A stretch of 64,000 nt of DNA, from positions 37,111 to 101,110 of the IMG/VR virus record IMGVR_UViG_3300046474_000370, one strand, 5' to 3'. The position numbers and the translations under genes are program-made. This DNA is from a virus. Position 1 is the first letter of the stretch. Every line of letters begins with the position of its first letter. Below, piece by piece: positions 22,650 through 30,854 of this stretch. The notes beneath the pieces were generated by a model. The model was not told where the DNA came from and did no database searches. It was given only the letters and a program-made list of their open reading frames with translations.

Positions 22650-23093
22650 TTATTGGAAATCAATCAGCACTTGCGTGATACGGCCATCCGCGTCGCGCTT
22701 GACATAGACCGGATAGCGGCCATCGCCTTGCCCGGTGGAGACCGCAGCGCCCAGGTCAACGGCGCCGCCGCGCTGTGCTTGGAGCGTCGTCATGCTGCAA
22801 ACATGGTAGTTGAGGCCAGCCGGCAGCGGCTGCGCGACCGGCTCCCATTCGCCAGTGGCGTTCAATGCGTTCATGGTCGTGCCGTACTCGGGAATGACCT
22901 GTTCGTAATTCGTGAAGTCTTGCGGGTAGGTCAGCACCTTGCCGGTGTGCTTGTTGCGGTATGGGCGGATGTCCTCGAATTCCCGATGGGTCCAGCGGCT
23001 GTCGATATAGCAGGGGTCGATCAGCAGCAGTTGCCCGGAATCTATCGTGATGGTGGCGATCTGTTCGAGCGCCGGTGGTGGTTGTTCTGTCAT
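22650..23093 (-). CDS. phage protein with DPCY motif (DUF4241-like)
   Basis: The 147-aa protein begins with an acidic stretch and then IDSGQLLLIDPCYID (about residues 18-32), a signature of a conserved but uncharacterised family often seen in phages. A beta-rich C-terminal half ends DGRYPVYVKRDADGRI. It is the last gene before the terminator. The family name is from memory and not checked. Confidence 0.65.
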   Translation of the reverse strand: MTEQPPPALEQIATITIDSGQLLLIDPCYIDSRWTHREFEDIRPYRNKHTGKVLTYPQDFTNYEQVIPEYGTTMNALNATGEWEPVAQPLPAGLNYHVCSMTTLQAQRGGAVDLGAAVSTGQGDGRYPVYVKRDADGRITQVLIDFQ

Positions 23094-23114
23094 GGCAGGC
23101 TCCGTGGTGGGTGG

Positions 23115-23867
23115 TCAGTCGCTGGTGTCGAGCATGTCAGGGTAGCAGGTGGTGGCCAGCCCGATGAGGTCGTCGTCGTTCATGTCGCGGAAGCCGATGC
23201 GGCCGTCGCGGATCGCTTCTTGCCGCAGGTCGCTGTCGCGCAGCATGGCCGCGTCGATCTGTTGGGCCAAGCGCGTCTCGAAGCTGTCGCGGCCGATCTG
23301 GTCGAACAGCGCGCGGGTCTGGTTGGCCAGGTCGGTCTCAATGCATTCGTCGGCGGCCCTGTCGATTGCTTCGCGCACGGCGGGGCCGTAGGGTGCGCGC
23401 TCGGGCGCAAAGACGCCCTTGCAGATCGCGCCAATGTAGCCGATGGCCTCGGGAAACGGCGGGAACTGGTCGCGCGTGCGGATAACCTCGGCGAACCATT
23501 GGCCGGCATCGTTGCACACGCACGGGCCGAAGTTCACGGCGCTGGGTGCGCCAGCCGCGCGCGCCGCGCGGGCGATGTGCGATAACACCGGGACATAGCG
23601 GATGACCTCGGCCACGGAGGCCACCCGGCGTTGCTGCGTGGTGGGGTAATGCTGGCTGGTCAGGCCTTCCATCAGGAAGGCGGCATAGGCCACATCCTCC
23701 GCCTGCAGCAGCGCCGCAAGATCGGCGATGGCGGCGTTGTGGGCAACCCTGACGGGGACCGCATCGTCGCCGAGCTGGGTGCCGATCATGGCGCCCTGGT
23801 GGTCGTAGATGCTGTCGCTGTGCTCGGCAGTGCCGGTGCGCCAGTGGAACTGGTCAAGGCGGATCAT
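23115..23867 (-). CDS. hypothetical phage protein
   Basis: The 250-aa product has a short beta-rich start (MIRLDQFHWRTGTAEHSDSI) and a long helical body with scattered Cys (VCNDAGQWF). No motif recognised. It overlaps the upstream gene by 4 bp. Confidence 0.65.
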   Translation of the reverse strand: MIRLDQFHWRTGTAEHSDSIYDHQGAMIGTQLGDDAVPVRVAHNAAIADLAALLQAEDVAYAAFLMEGLTSQHYPTTQQRRVASVAEVIRYVPVLSHIARAARAAGAPSAVNFGPCVCNDAGQWFAEVIRTRDQFPPFPEAIGYIGAICKGVFAPERAPYGPAVREAIDRAADECIETDLANQTRALFDQIGRDSFETRLAQQIDAAMLRDSDLRQEAIRDGRIGFRDMNDDDLIGLATTCYPDMLDTSD

Positions 23868-24337
23868 TGCGCGCCTCCTTCGTTGGCCTGTTCGTTCTCC
23901 AGCGAGGCGTAGGCGCGGAATTCGTCGGCATCGCTGGCCAACTCGTCGGGCGGCAGTTCACGGACCTGGCCGGTGTTGTGGGGCAAGTTGAACTCCTTGG
24001 CGATCTGCACGGCCCGGTCGAATTGCTCCTTGAGGTCGAAGTACCAGACAGGCTCGTCGGGCCCGGAGCCGCCCTCGTGCGGTGCGACGTTCGAGCCGAG
24101 CCCGAGTTGCAGGGTAAAGAAGGTATCAGGATCGAGGTTCAGCACGGTGCCACTCCAGCCGCAGGCCAGGCATTGGGCCTCGGAGTCGTCTTGCCAATGA
24201 TGGGAACCATCGTGCGATGCGTCGGCGTCGGTGCCGTCAGCGACCAGGCGCACATATACGGTAGCGGCAATGTCGAGTTCGTCGCCTTGCCCGCATTGTG
24301 GGCAAGCGAAGTTGAATTGGTTGTCGTTACGGCTCAT
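23864..24337 (-). CDS. zinc-binding phage protein
   Basis: The 157-aa protein has two CxxC pairs, CPQCGQGDEL (about residues 11-20) and CLACGW (about 54-59), that can form one zinc ribbon; the rest is acidic. The start at MSRNDNQF is chosen because of the AGGAG-like site upstream and the modest overlap with the preceding gene. Confidence 0.65.
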   Translation of the reverse strand: MSRNDNQFNFACPQCGQGDELDIAATVYVRLVADGTDADASHDGSHHWQDDSEAQCLACGWSGTVLNLDPDTFFTLQLGLGSNVAPHEGGSGPDEPVWYFDLKEQFDRAVQIAKEFNLPHNTGQVRELPPDELASDADEFRAYASLENEQANEGGAQ

Positions 24338-24527
24338 CCTGATTCTCCTCAGTTGTTGTTTCAAAGTCGGGGTGATTGGGTTTGAAGCGGCGGGCCACCA
24401 GGCGGGCCAGGACGAACAGCAGCCAGCCCGCGATGATGCAGAGCAGGATGAAGCCGGCCAGCACGAGTATGAACCCTACCGCGTAGGGGTCGTGGGTGCC
24501 GATCAGCGCGTCAAAGAGCTTGTCCAC
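24327..24527 (-). CDS. small membrane protein
   Basis: A 66-aa protein with one long hydrophobic segment (GFILVLAGFILLCIIAGWLLFVLA) followed by a basic patch and an acidic tail. The GTG start at 24527 is chosen because a GGAGG site lies about 9 bp upstream, though an ATG further upstream is in frame. It could be a holin-like or exclusion protein; no family evidence. Confidence 0.55.
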   Translation of the reverse strand: MDKLFDALIGTHDPYAVGFILVLAGFILLCIIAGWLLFVLARLVARRFKPNHPDFETTTEENQDEP

Positions 24528-24546
24528 GCGAGTTGGCCTCCTTTGA

Positions 24547-24729
24547 TTAGCTCTCGTCGTTGCGCGGGTAGGCGCGCAGATCAATGCGTTCCTCGGTGCT
24601 CAGGCCGATAACGAGGGTGTGGTCGATATCGGTGATCGGCATCCAGTCCTGCGCCTCCACGCTGAACACCCGCACGATGGCATTGTCCGGCAGCGAAGCG
24701 AGTGCGGCAATCAGATCAGTTTTGGTCAT
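24547..24729 (-). CDS. small hypothetical phage protein
   Basis: A 60-aa protein starting MTKTDLIAALASLPDNAIVRV, a pattern seen at the start of many small phage proteins (a helix then a beta-strand with DxxDH). It has no known function. Confidence 0.6.
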   Translation of the reverse strand: MTKTDLIAALASLPDNAIVRVFSVEAQDWMPITDIDHTLVIGLSTEERIDLRAYPRNDES

Positions 24730-24778
24730 GGGTCAGTCCTTGTGGAAAGCGCGACCGTGCGGCCGCGCTTGAGTGGGG

Positions 24779-25162
24779 TTAAGCTTCCGCTGCCTTGGCC
24801 GCGTCGCGCGCCGCCTTGGCCTGGTAGTGTGCAGCAACTTCGACGAGCAGGGTGTCAACGAGCACCAGTGCTTGGGAGTGCAGCGTGCGCACGCTCAGTT
24901 CAGTGCATTTGCCCTCGCGCACCAGCACAACCTTGCGGAAATCGCCGTCAAGCGGGTTCGAGGAGAACGGCTCCATCCTCATGCTGAGGAAGCCGTTATC
25001 GCGCGTGTACACCTGTGCGATGGCCTTGACCCCGGCGGCACGACCGCGCTCCGAATACTTGCCGGTTTCGATGACCAGCACGCGGTTGTCTGGCAGCTCG
25101 ATACTGGTCTTGGCCTCCCAGCCGTCGCGGCCCTTGGCCAGTTTTACCTCATGTTCAGACAT
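24779..25162 (-). CDS. hypothetical phage protein
   Basis: The 127-aa product is beta-rich in its first half (EAKTSIELPDNRVLVIETGK) and helical with an Ala/Lys tail at the end. Many small phages carry a similar protein near their early genes, but I cannot assign it. Conserved codon use supports coding. Confidence 0.6.
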   Translation of the reverse strand: MSEHEVKLAKGRDGWEAKTSIELPDNRVLVIETGKYSERGRAAGVKAIAQVYTRDNGFLSMRMEPFSSNPLDGDFRKVVLVREGKCTELSVRTLHSQALVLVDTLLVEVAAHYQAKAARDAAKAAEA

Positions 25163-25182
25163 TTGGATTCCTCTCGTGAATG

Positions 25183-25335
25183 TTAGCGGGTGGTGTCAAT
25201 GCTCTTGGGGTGCAGCATCCCCCAGCCGAGTTGCCGGCGTATCTCAGCCGGGGCCGGCGGCGGTTGCCGGGAATTCCTGCGCGCTGCGAGGTAGTCCCGT
25301 ACCGCCTGTTTCGGCGGGCGCGTGATAGTAGGCAT
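25183..25335 (-). CDS. small hypothetical protein, paralogue of the 18649-18819 gene
   Basis: A 50-aa protein with a strong ribosome site (GAGGAGG, 8 bp before the ATG). It shares VRDYLxxRR, a Pro-rich middle and IRRQLGW with the plus-strand gene at 18649-18819. Two copies on opposite strands in different units suggest duplication within the phage or separate gain. Confidence 0.6.
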   Translation of the reverse strand: MPTITRPPKQAVRDYLAARRNSRQPPPAPAEIRRQLGWGMLHPKSIDTTR

Positions 25336-25436
25336 AAACATTTCCTCCTCGAATTGTGCGCCAACCCGGCGCAGGGGTGCCCGTTCAGTATGTACCGCAG
25401 AGGGGGACACGAGCCGAGCAGGGTAGGGAGGTCGAT

Positions 25437-25997
25437 ATGAGCGAGGTCAACAATAGCTATCCGTTTGACGCAGCCGCGTTAGAGTGGGAGGGCGGGGGCG
25501 TGCGCAGTATGCGCGAGCTGGCCCGCCGGCATGGCATTCCCGAGGCCACGCTGAGGCGTTACGCCAAGGAACACGGCTGGGTGAAGGGGGCCGCCGATGC
25601 CAAGCGCGAGCTGGTCCGTGAGGCACTGGCAGGGGTCGACCTTGACGCGGGGGCGGCGCAATCGCTGACGCACGACGAAATGCGTCAGAAACGCGTCACC
25701 GAGGCGCTGCAGGATGTGGCCGACATGAACATGGGCCTGCGGGTGGCGCGGGCGTGCATTGCCAAGCTCTTGGGCATGGTCGAGGACATCGACAACCCGA
25801 ACGACGTCAAGCGCGTGGTCGAGGCCAACAAGGGCGCGGTGGAAACGATTCGCAAGATTCGCAGCCTGGACGCCGAGCCCGAGCCGGAAGCGGCGGTGAC
25901 GGTGACGGTGGGCGATGCCGATCTGGCGGACCTGCGCGCGGCGTTCAGGAAGCGGTTGGAGGAAATGGGGGCCGCAGCGGGCCCCGTGGCGGGTTAG
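25437..25997 (+). CDS. terminase small subunit-like DNA-binding protein
   Basis: The 186-aa protein has an N-terminal helix-turn-helix (GGVRSMRELARRHGIPEATLRRYAKEHGW, about residues 17-45; key parts MRELARRHGIPEAT and RRYAKEHGW) that fits small terminase subunits, then helical oligomerisation region and an acidic/Pro linker. It precedes the large terminase by 896 bp, with three minus-strand genes in between. The likely role is recognition of the packaging site. Confidence 0.75.
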   Translation: MSEVNNSYPFDAAALEWEGGGVRSMRELARRHGIPEATLRRYAKEHGWVKGAADAKRELVREALAGVDLDAGAAQSLTHDEMRQKRVTEALQDVADMNMGLRVARACIAKLLGMVEDIDNPNDVKRVVEANKGAVETIRKIRSLDAEPEPEAAVTVTVGDADLADLRAAFRKRLEEMGAAAGPVAG

Positions 25998-26194
25998 CGG
26001 CGGCGGGAGTGGGGCGGGAGGACGAACAGCAGCGCCGTACAGAACATCAAGAGCTGCACTGCCGCAGATTGCTTGCCCATGTAACAAGCCGCTGAGAACA
26101 GTATCGTGCAGAACCCAAGCAACAGGTAGCCGCAAGTGTTCCACACGATTGCCCGCCAGTCTATGCGGCCTCGTTTCGTTCGTCGTTGCATCAT
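25994..26194 (-). CDS. small two-helix membrane protein
   Basis: A 66-aa protein with a basic N-terminus and two hydrophobic segments (YLLLGFCTILFSAACYM and LLMFCTALLFVLP), ending in Arg. It overlaps the terminase small-subunit stop by 4 bp on the opposite strand. It has a holin-like topology, but the location on the minus strand argues against a lysis role. Function unknown. Confidence 0.5.
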   Translation of the reverse strand: MMQRRTKRGRIDWRAIVWNTCGYLLLGFCTILFSAACYMGKQSAAVQLLMFCTALLFVLPPHSRRR

Positions 26195-26272
26195 GGTCGA
26201 TCCCGGTGGTTGGTTGGTACTGAAATTCTAGCAGGGGCACTGCTTGTGCGCGGTGTTGTGGCGCATCAGGGC

Positions 26273-26647
26273 TCAGTCGCCTAGCTGGCCGGGATCGCGC
26301 GCGCCGGACAGCTCCCAGCCGCGCCGCAATGGCCACTGCACATGCTCAGGTTCTTCGGCGGCGGCGCGCACGCCGGCCAGCGGCAGCGCCTCCAGCATGG
26401 CCAGTGCCTCATCCGGGCTGATGTACAGGCCGTCGTCGTCGCACGGCGGGGACTGTGCTTGCCGCTCGGCCAGCCCGAGCTTGGCCGCATAGAGCCAGGC
26501 GGCGGTGGCGGCAGCAGTCCATGCCATGTGGGCGGCGTAGGCGGGGAGGTCGATACTACTGCCGAGGCGCGCGGGCGGGGCCGGCGGGATGCTGGCCGTG
26601 ATGGTGACGGCGACCGCGATGGCGGCGGCGCGTGGGGTGTCGGTCAT
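26273..26647 (-). CDS. hypothetical phage protein
   Basis: A 124-aa Ala/Pro-rich protein with a Thr/Ala-rich start, a helical Ala/Trp core and an acidic centre (CDDDGLYISPDEALAML). It sits between the terminase genes on the opposite strand. No family recognised; coding supported only by codon use and start. Confidence 0.5.
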   Translation of the reverse strand: MTDTPRAAAIAVAVTITASIPPAPPARLGSSIDLPAYAAHMAWTAAATAAWLYAAKLGLAERQAQSPPCDDDGLYISPDEALAMLEALPLAGVRAAAEEPEHVQWPLRRGWELSGARDPGQLGD

Positions 26648-26669
26648 GGTGTGCTCCAGTCGTGATGGG

Positions 26670-26786
26670 TCAGTCGAGGGTGCAGGTGCCGCGTCCAGCT
26701 GGGCGTGGCGGGCAGCGCCGCCGCAGCTGGTCGAGCAGCCAGAGTGCGCCGCCGATGACGGCAATGAATCCAGTGATGATCGGCAT
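26670..26786 (-). CDS. possible membrane micro-protein
   Basis: A 38-aa ORF (MPIITGFIAVIGGALWLLDQLRRR...) with a single N-terminal hydrophobic helix and a basic tail. It lies 22 bp upstream of the 26273-26647 gene. It could be real but is at the limit of evidence. Confidence 0.35.
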   Translation of the reverse strand: MPIITGFIAVIGGALWLLDQLRRRCPPRPAGRGTCTLD

Positions 26787-26892
26787 GATCGTGTCCTTGT
26801 GGTGATGCCCCCACGATACGCCGGTCCCCAATGCCGGGACAGCGCAAGCGCAACCGGCCAGCCTACCCGACGCCGGAGCCTGATCCAACGCA

Positions 26893-28515
26893 ATGAGCCA
26901 GCTAACCTTGCCCGACGATGTGCGCGCGGCGCTGCATGACGCGCCATTCGGGGCGATCTGTGACCTGTGGGAGCTGATCGAGCGCCGCTATGGCGACGCC
27001 GGCCGCGCCTGGCTGGGGCGGCACGACCGCTATTACCTGCTGACCCGGCTGCTGCACCGGCTCGATGCGGTGCATCCGTGGCTGTACGCGCGCTGCCGCG
27101 AGGTCGAGGAGGCCCCGGACGGCTACCTCGACCTGTGGGCGCGGGAGCACTACAAATCGACGGTGATCACGTTCGCCGGCATCATCCAGACGCTGTTGCG
27201 GGACCCCGAGACCACGGTCGGCATCTTTTCCCATACCAAGCCGGTGGCGCGCAAGTTCCTCTTGCAGATCAAGCAGGAGCTGGAGGCGAACCGCGAGCTG
27301 CAGGCGCTCTACCCGGAGGTGCTGTACGCCGACCCGCGCAACGAAGCGCCCAAGTGGAGCGAGGAAAAGGGCATCACGGTGCGGCGCCGCAGCAACCCCA
27401 AGGAAGCTTCGGTCGAGGCGCATGGGCTGGTCGACGGCCAGCCGACCGGCGCCCACTTCTTGTTGCGCGTGTATGACGACGTGGTGACGCGCGAGAGCGT
27501 GAGCACACCCGAGCAGGTGGCCAAGACCACCTCGGCATGGGAGCTGTCGGACAACCTGGGCGCGCGTGGCGAGGACGGCCAGGCGCGCAGCTGGCATGTG
27601 GGAACCCGCTACAGCTTCGCCGACACCTACCAGGCCATCATGGACCGGGGCGCGCTCAAGGTGCGGCTGTACCCAGCGACCGAGAACGGGATGCCGGACG
27701 GGACCCCGGTGCTGCTGTCGCCCGCGGCGTGGGCCGACCGCAAGCTCAAGCAGGGGCCGGCCACGATCGCCTGCCAGATGCTCCAGAACCCCGCCGCCGG
27801 CAACGAGGCGATGTTCAAGAAGGAGTGGCTGAGCTTCATCGACATCCGGCCCGCCACCCTGAACGTGTACATCATGGTGGACCCGGCGCACAGCCGCAAG
27901 AAGGGCTCGGACAACACGGCGATGGCGGTGGTCGGGGTGGACGCCGGCGGCAATCGCTACCTGCTGGACGGCTACCGCCACAAGATGGGCTTACGGGAAC
28001 GCTGGGAGGCCCTGCGCGGGCTGCGCAAGGTGTGGATGGCCCAGCCGGGCGTGCAGATGGTGCAAGTTGGCTACGAACGCTATGGGATGCAGGCCGATCT
28101 GGAGTATTTCGAGGAACAGATGCAGCGCGACAAGGAGTCCTTCGAGATCATCGAGCTGAACTGGACCTCGGATGGCGCCCAGGCCAAGGACGACCGCGTG
28201 CAGCGCCTGCAGCCCGATTTCATGAGCCACCGTTTCTATCTGGCCGCCGTGGTGCAGGGCGAGACCGCGAACCAGCGCCGCATCCGCGAGCAGGGCCAGC
28301 CGTTCCGCATCTTCAAGCCGGTCATGCGGCGTGACCACGAGGGCAACATGTATTCGCTGAACAAGGGGTTCTTGGAAGAATTCCTGACCTACCCGTTCAG
28401 CGCCAAGAAGGACCTGATCGACGCCGTGAGCCGGCTGTACGACATGGAGCCGGTGCCACCGATCCTGATCGACGAGCGGACGCTGGAGCCCGAGACCTAT
28501 GCGGACGGGGTGTGA
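26893..28515 (+). CDS. terminase large subunit
   Basis: The 540-aa protein is the packaging ATPase-nuclease. The ATPase half has a deviant Walker A AREHYKST (residues 83-90) and Walker B LRVYDD (about 191-196). The nuclease half starts with VYIMVDPAHSRKKGSDNTAM (Asp330 as first metal ligand) and has a second acidic site toward the end (AKKDLIDAVSR, about residues 508-518). It is full length. It translocates DNA through the portal and cuts concatemers; the strategy (pac or cos) cannot be told from sequence. Confidence 0.93.
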   Translation: MSQLTLPDDVRAALHDAPFGAICDLWELIERRYGDAGRAWLGRHDRYYLLTRLLHRLDAVHPWLYARCREVEEAPDGYLDLWAREHYKSTVITFAGIIQTLLRDPETTVGIFSHTKPVARKFLLQIKQELEANRELQALYPEVLYADPRNEAPKWSEEKGITVRRRSNPKEASVEAHGLVDGQPTGAHFLLRVYDDVVTRESVSTPEQVAKTTSAWELSDNLGARGEDGQARSWHVGTRYSFADTYQAIMDRGALKVRLYPATENGMPDGTPVLLSPAAWADRKLKQGPATIACQMLQNPAAGNEAMFKKEWLSFIDIRPATLNVYIMVDPAHSRKKGSDNTAMAVVGVDAGGNRYLLDGYRHKMGLRERWEALRGLRKVWMAQPGVQMVQVGYERYGMQADLEYFEEQMQRDKESFEIIELNWTSDGAQAKDDRVQRLQPDFMSHRFYLAAVVQGETANQRRIREQGQPFRIFKPVMRRDHEGNMYSLNKGFLEEFLTYPFSAKKDLIDAVSRLYDMEPVPPILIDERTLEPETYADGV

Positions 28516-28516
28516 C

Positions 28517-28819
28517 ATGGGGTGGAAGCAGGTCGTCAACGCCAAGACGCGGGCCGCCTTCGGGCTCACGCTGTACCGCATGGAGCGCATCCGCGGCAAC
28601 CAGCAGTACGGGATCACGCTGGCGGTCCATCCGGCAGAACTGGCGCAGGGGCGCGGGCGGGTCGCCCGCAAGCTGCACCAGGCCCGCCACCAGCTGCGCA
28701 GGATGGGCGAGATCACCGCCGCGCGCCTGGCCCACTACCCAACAGACGACGAGGACGAACATGCCACGTTTCCCGGTGAGAACCAGCACTACCGAGGCGA
28801 GCCACATGGCCAAGATTGA
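28517..28819 (+). CDS. hypothetical phage protein
   Basis: A 100-aa, basic, helical protein (RRMGEITAARLAH, KLHQARHQLRR). It starts 1 bp after the large terminase stop; position suggests late expression. Unknown function. Confidence 0.55.
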   Translation: MGWKQVVNAKTRAAFGLTLYRMERIRGNQQYGITLAVHPAELAQGRGRVARKLHQARHQLRRMGEITAARLAHYPTDDEDEHATFPGENQHYRGEPHGQD

Positions 28820-28952
28820 CGCCAGCCACTACGACAACAACGACGACGGCACGTTCGCGCAGCAGTCCATCATCGTCGCCGGCGCCGTCGCGGCGCTGGT
28901 GGTGGGGTTGGTGGTGCTGGGGTTCTGGATCGTGGTCGCCAGCGTCGGTTGA
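28806..28952 (+). CDS. single-pass small membrane protein
   Basis: A 48-aa protein: polar N-terminus (KIDASHYDNNDDGTFAQQS) and one long C-terminal hydrophobic helix (GAVAALVVGLVVLGFWIVVA). This is a signal-anchor or pinholin-like layout, but no lysis partner is found nearby. A GAGGCGA site precedes the ATG. Confidence 0.55.
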   Translation: MAKIDASHYDNNDDGTFAQQSIIVAGAVAALVVGLVVLGFWIVVASVG

Positions 28953-28966
28953 ACGAGGAGAAAGCG

Positions 28967-29194
28967 ATGAACAAGATGCGCATCCCGCCAGTGCCGGCCG
29001 CCACCGGCTACGACGCAGTGGCGCCGGTGGCCCCGGCACCACGCACCCGCCGCCCGCCGCCGCCGCAGCCGCGCGCCGACACGGGCGGCCCCGGCATGGT
29101 CAGCACCGGCCGTGGTGCAGTGGCGCACAAGCCGCACAACCCGGACAACCACCTGGGCGCGATGCCGACTGCCGCGCCGCGGGGCAAGAAATGA
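28967..29194 (+). CDS. Pro-rich small phage protein
   Basis: A 75-aa protein with many Pro, Ala and Arg and no clear fold. It has an excellent GAGGAG ribosome site and overlaps the next gene by 4 bp. Function unknown. Confidence 0.55.
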   Translation: MNKMRIPPVPAATGYDAVAPVAPAPRTRRPPPPQPRADTGGPGMVSTGRGAVAHKPHNPDNHLGAMPTAAPRGKK

Positions 29195-29373
29195 CGATGG
29201 ACCCGCGCACGATCCCAAGCTTCACGACCCGCCTGTGGTCGGAGGAAGTGGGGCGCGCCGAGGCCAACGAGCCGCCGATGCCCCAGCTGGCCTACCGTTT
29301 CTCGAACGGTCGCGCGTTCGCCGCCATCGCGTACGACCCGCCGGTGCCGCCGCCGGTCGAGGACACGCCGTGA
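29191..29373 (+). CDS. hypothetical small phage protein
   Basis: A 60-aa protein (FTTRLWSEEVGRAEANEPPM then AYRFSNGRAFAAIAYDPP). It overlaps both neighbours by 4 bp. No family recognised. Confidence 0.55.
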   Translation: MTMDPRTIPSFTTRLWSEEVGRAEANEPPMPQLAYRFSNGRAFAAIAYDPPVPPPVEDTP

Positions 29374-29516
29374 TCGAGCTGGCGCGCGCCGAGTACGAGA
29401 CGCTGCCGGAGGATATCCAGGCGCTCTACACCTACACCCAATGGATGTGGCTGTCTGGCGAGGAAAAGGCCCGCGTGGTGCAGGCCGAGACGGAACCGGA
29501 GCAGTACGACGGTTAG
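29370..29516 (+). CDS. hypothetical small phage protein
   Basis: A 48-aa acidic helical protein that starts with GTG inside the previous stop (IELARAEYETLPEDIQALYT). It is the last gene before the convergent minus-strand block. Confidence 0.55.
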   Translation: MIELARAEYETLPEDIQALYTYTQWMWLSGEEKARVVQAETEPEQYDG

Positions 29517-29525
29517 GAGGCGGGC

Positions 29526-29556
29526 GAAAAAAAGCCCGACGCTTGCACGCCGGGCA
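29526..29556 (-). terminator. terminator of the 29.6-35.7 kb minus-strand operon
   Basis: On the minus strand a GCCCG/CGGGC stem is followed by TTTTTTT. It lies about 80 bp after the last minus gene and separates it from the convergent late genes. Confidence 0.8.
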
Positions 29557-29635
29557 GGAGTAGTCCAAAAGCCCAGGGCAGGGCTGTTCTTTGCAGAACA
29601 GGGCCAGTATCGCCCGATCCTTGGCAGGATGCAAT

Positions 29636-29860
29636 TCATTTCGTGTGCGGGTCCGATGGTGCCCGCTTCGGCCCGTGGAACGCCAGCCGGCAGTGCGGGC
29701 AGACGTAGATCACGAGGTTATGGAACGGCTCCGCCTCGACCGCGTCGGGATGGCCCCACTGGTAGTTGTTCTTGTCGGCCATGTCCATCGGGCTGTCAGC
29801 GGTGCAGTAGCGACGCGGCAGGGCGCTGGGGACGTACACAAGGAACGGGGCGGCGCTCAT
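29636..29860 (-). CDS. small zinc-ribbon-like phage protein
   Basis: A 74-aa protein with CPHC (about residues 56-59) near the C-terminus and an upstream Cys (RRYCTADSPMDMADKNNYQWG). Last gene of the large minus-strand operon. Overlaps the upstream gene by 4 bp. Confidence 0.6.
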   Translation of the reverse strand: MSAAPFLVYVPSALPRRYCTADSPMDMADKNNYQWGHPDAVEAEPFHNLVIYVCPHCRLAFHGPKRAPSDPHTK

Positions 29861-30099
29861 GGCTGGCGGTCGCTGACGACGGTGATGTGCTTGCCCTTGT
29901 AGCTGGCCAGCTCGGGCAGGCGCGACCGAATCAGCAGGTCTTGGTACTCGCTGCGGGTCAGGAAGATCATGGTGCAGTCGGGATCGAGCGCGGCGACGGC
30001 GCGGTTGGCCGCCTCGACGCCATCGAGTTCGCGCCGGAATAGGTGGTCGAGCTGGCGGCGCGCCTCTTTCTCGTCCTTTTTCTGTCTGCGGCTGGTCAT
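29857..30099 (-). CDS. small basic phage protein
   Basis: An 80-aa protein with a strongly charged N-terminus (MTSRRQKKDEKEARRQLDHL) and a short alpha/beta remainder. 4-bp overlaps with both neighbours. Unknown. Confidence 0.6.
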   Translation of the reverse strand: MTSRRQKKDEKEARRQLDHLFRRELDGVEAANRAVAALDPDCTMIFLTRSEYQDLLIRSRLPELASYKGKHITVVSDRQP

Positions 30100-30455
30100 T
30101 TGGTGGTTCTCCCCGGTTCAATACAGTTGTCCATAATCCAGTGTACGCACAGCAGGTAGCCTTCCTCGCCGAATACCGCGCGCACCGCGCGGCGCCAGTT
30201 GGCCCGGTCCATGCGGTTGCGCACGAGCTTGAGTTCGTCGCCGATCCGCGTGAGCTGGGCCTGATGCGCCCCGATGCGCACGCCGGCCTCGTCGGCTTCG
30301 CGGGTATAGCACCCGTTGCGAAAGGCGTTCAGCGCCGCGATCTCGTCGATCAGCGCGTGGCGCCGCATCACCAGTTCGATTTCGGCCTCGCTATCGGGCA
30401 TACCGTGCAGGCGCTCCCAGAATAGCGCGTCGTCGGCGGCGGCGCGGTGGCTCAT
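30096..30455 (-). CDS. hypothetical helical phage protein
   Basis: The 119-aa product is almost wholly helical, with a coiled-coil-like centre (HQAQLTRIGDELKLVRNRMD) and a Cys-containing tail. 4-bp overlaps on both sides. Function unknown. Confidence 0.6.
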   Translation of the reverse strand: MSHRAAADDALFWERLHGMPDSEAEIELVMRRHALIDEIAALNAFRNGCYTREADEAGVRIGAHQAQLTRIGDELKLVRNRMDRANWRRAVRAVFGEEGYLLCVHWIMDNCIEPGRTTK

Positions 30456-30643
30456 GGCGCCCCCTGCTGATCGCGCATGTGCGAGACGACCAGCGGAATG
30501 CGCCGGCGCATGGCGGCCCGGTAACGCAGCACGGCGCGGGCGCGGGCGCTACGGACCCACTTGAGCAGCGCGGGCTTGCCGCGCCGCACCGCCTTGCCTG
30601 CGGCGTGCCCGCAATAACGGCCCTCGCGCTGATTACGACTCAT
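30452..30643 (-). CDS. SRNxREG-family small basic protein, copy 1
   Basis: A 63-aa, very basic protein starting MSRNQREGRYCGHAAGKAVR. It is one of four proteins in this operon with the SRN(Q/A)REG(R/W/Y)YxG opening. The remainder is Arg-rich and differs from the other copies, suggesting divergence after duplication. Long alternative starts upstream would read through the preceding gene and are rejected. Confidence 0.65.
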   Translation of the reverse strand: MSRNQREGRYCGHAAGKAVRRGKPALLKWVRSARARAVLRYRAAMRRRIPLVVSHMRDQQGAP

Positions 30644-30854
30644 CCGGGCCCACCACGTATCGCCACCGGAGCGCCTTGGCGATGTAGCGCACGCGCGGGC
30701 GGCGCACCGGCAGCGGCTCGCCCGCGCGGCGTGATGCCTCGGCCCAGGCCACACAGTTATCAGGCTGGCCGATGGCGAACAGTGGCCGTGCGCTGCGCAG
30801 GTGGCGGCCCTGACAGGTGCCGATGTAGCGCCCTTCGCGCTGGTTGCGACTCAT
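30633..30854 (-). CDS. SRNxREG-family small basic protein, copy 2
   Basis: A 73-aa protein: MSRNQREGRYIGTCQGRHLR, then VAWAEASRRAGEPLPVRRPR (about residues 36-55) and a basic end. The second part is nearly the same as in the copy at 31266-31496. Its start overlaps the next upstream gene by 4 bp and its end overlaps copy 1 by 11 bp. Confidence 0.7.
   Translation of the reverse strand: MSRNQREGRYIGTCQGRHLRSARPLFAIGQPDNCVAWAEASRRAGEPLPVRRPRVRYIAKALRWRYVVGPDES

Noticed and set aside
25994-26194. Holin assignment for the two-helix membrane protein
   Set aside because: It is on the minus strand away from any endolysin gene, and topology alone is not enough.
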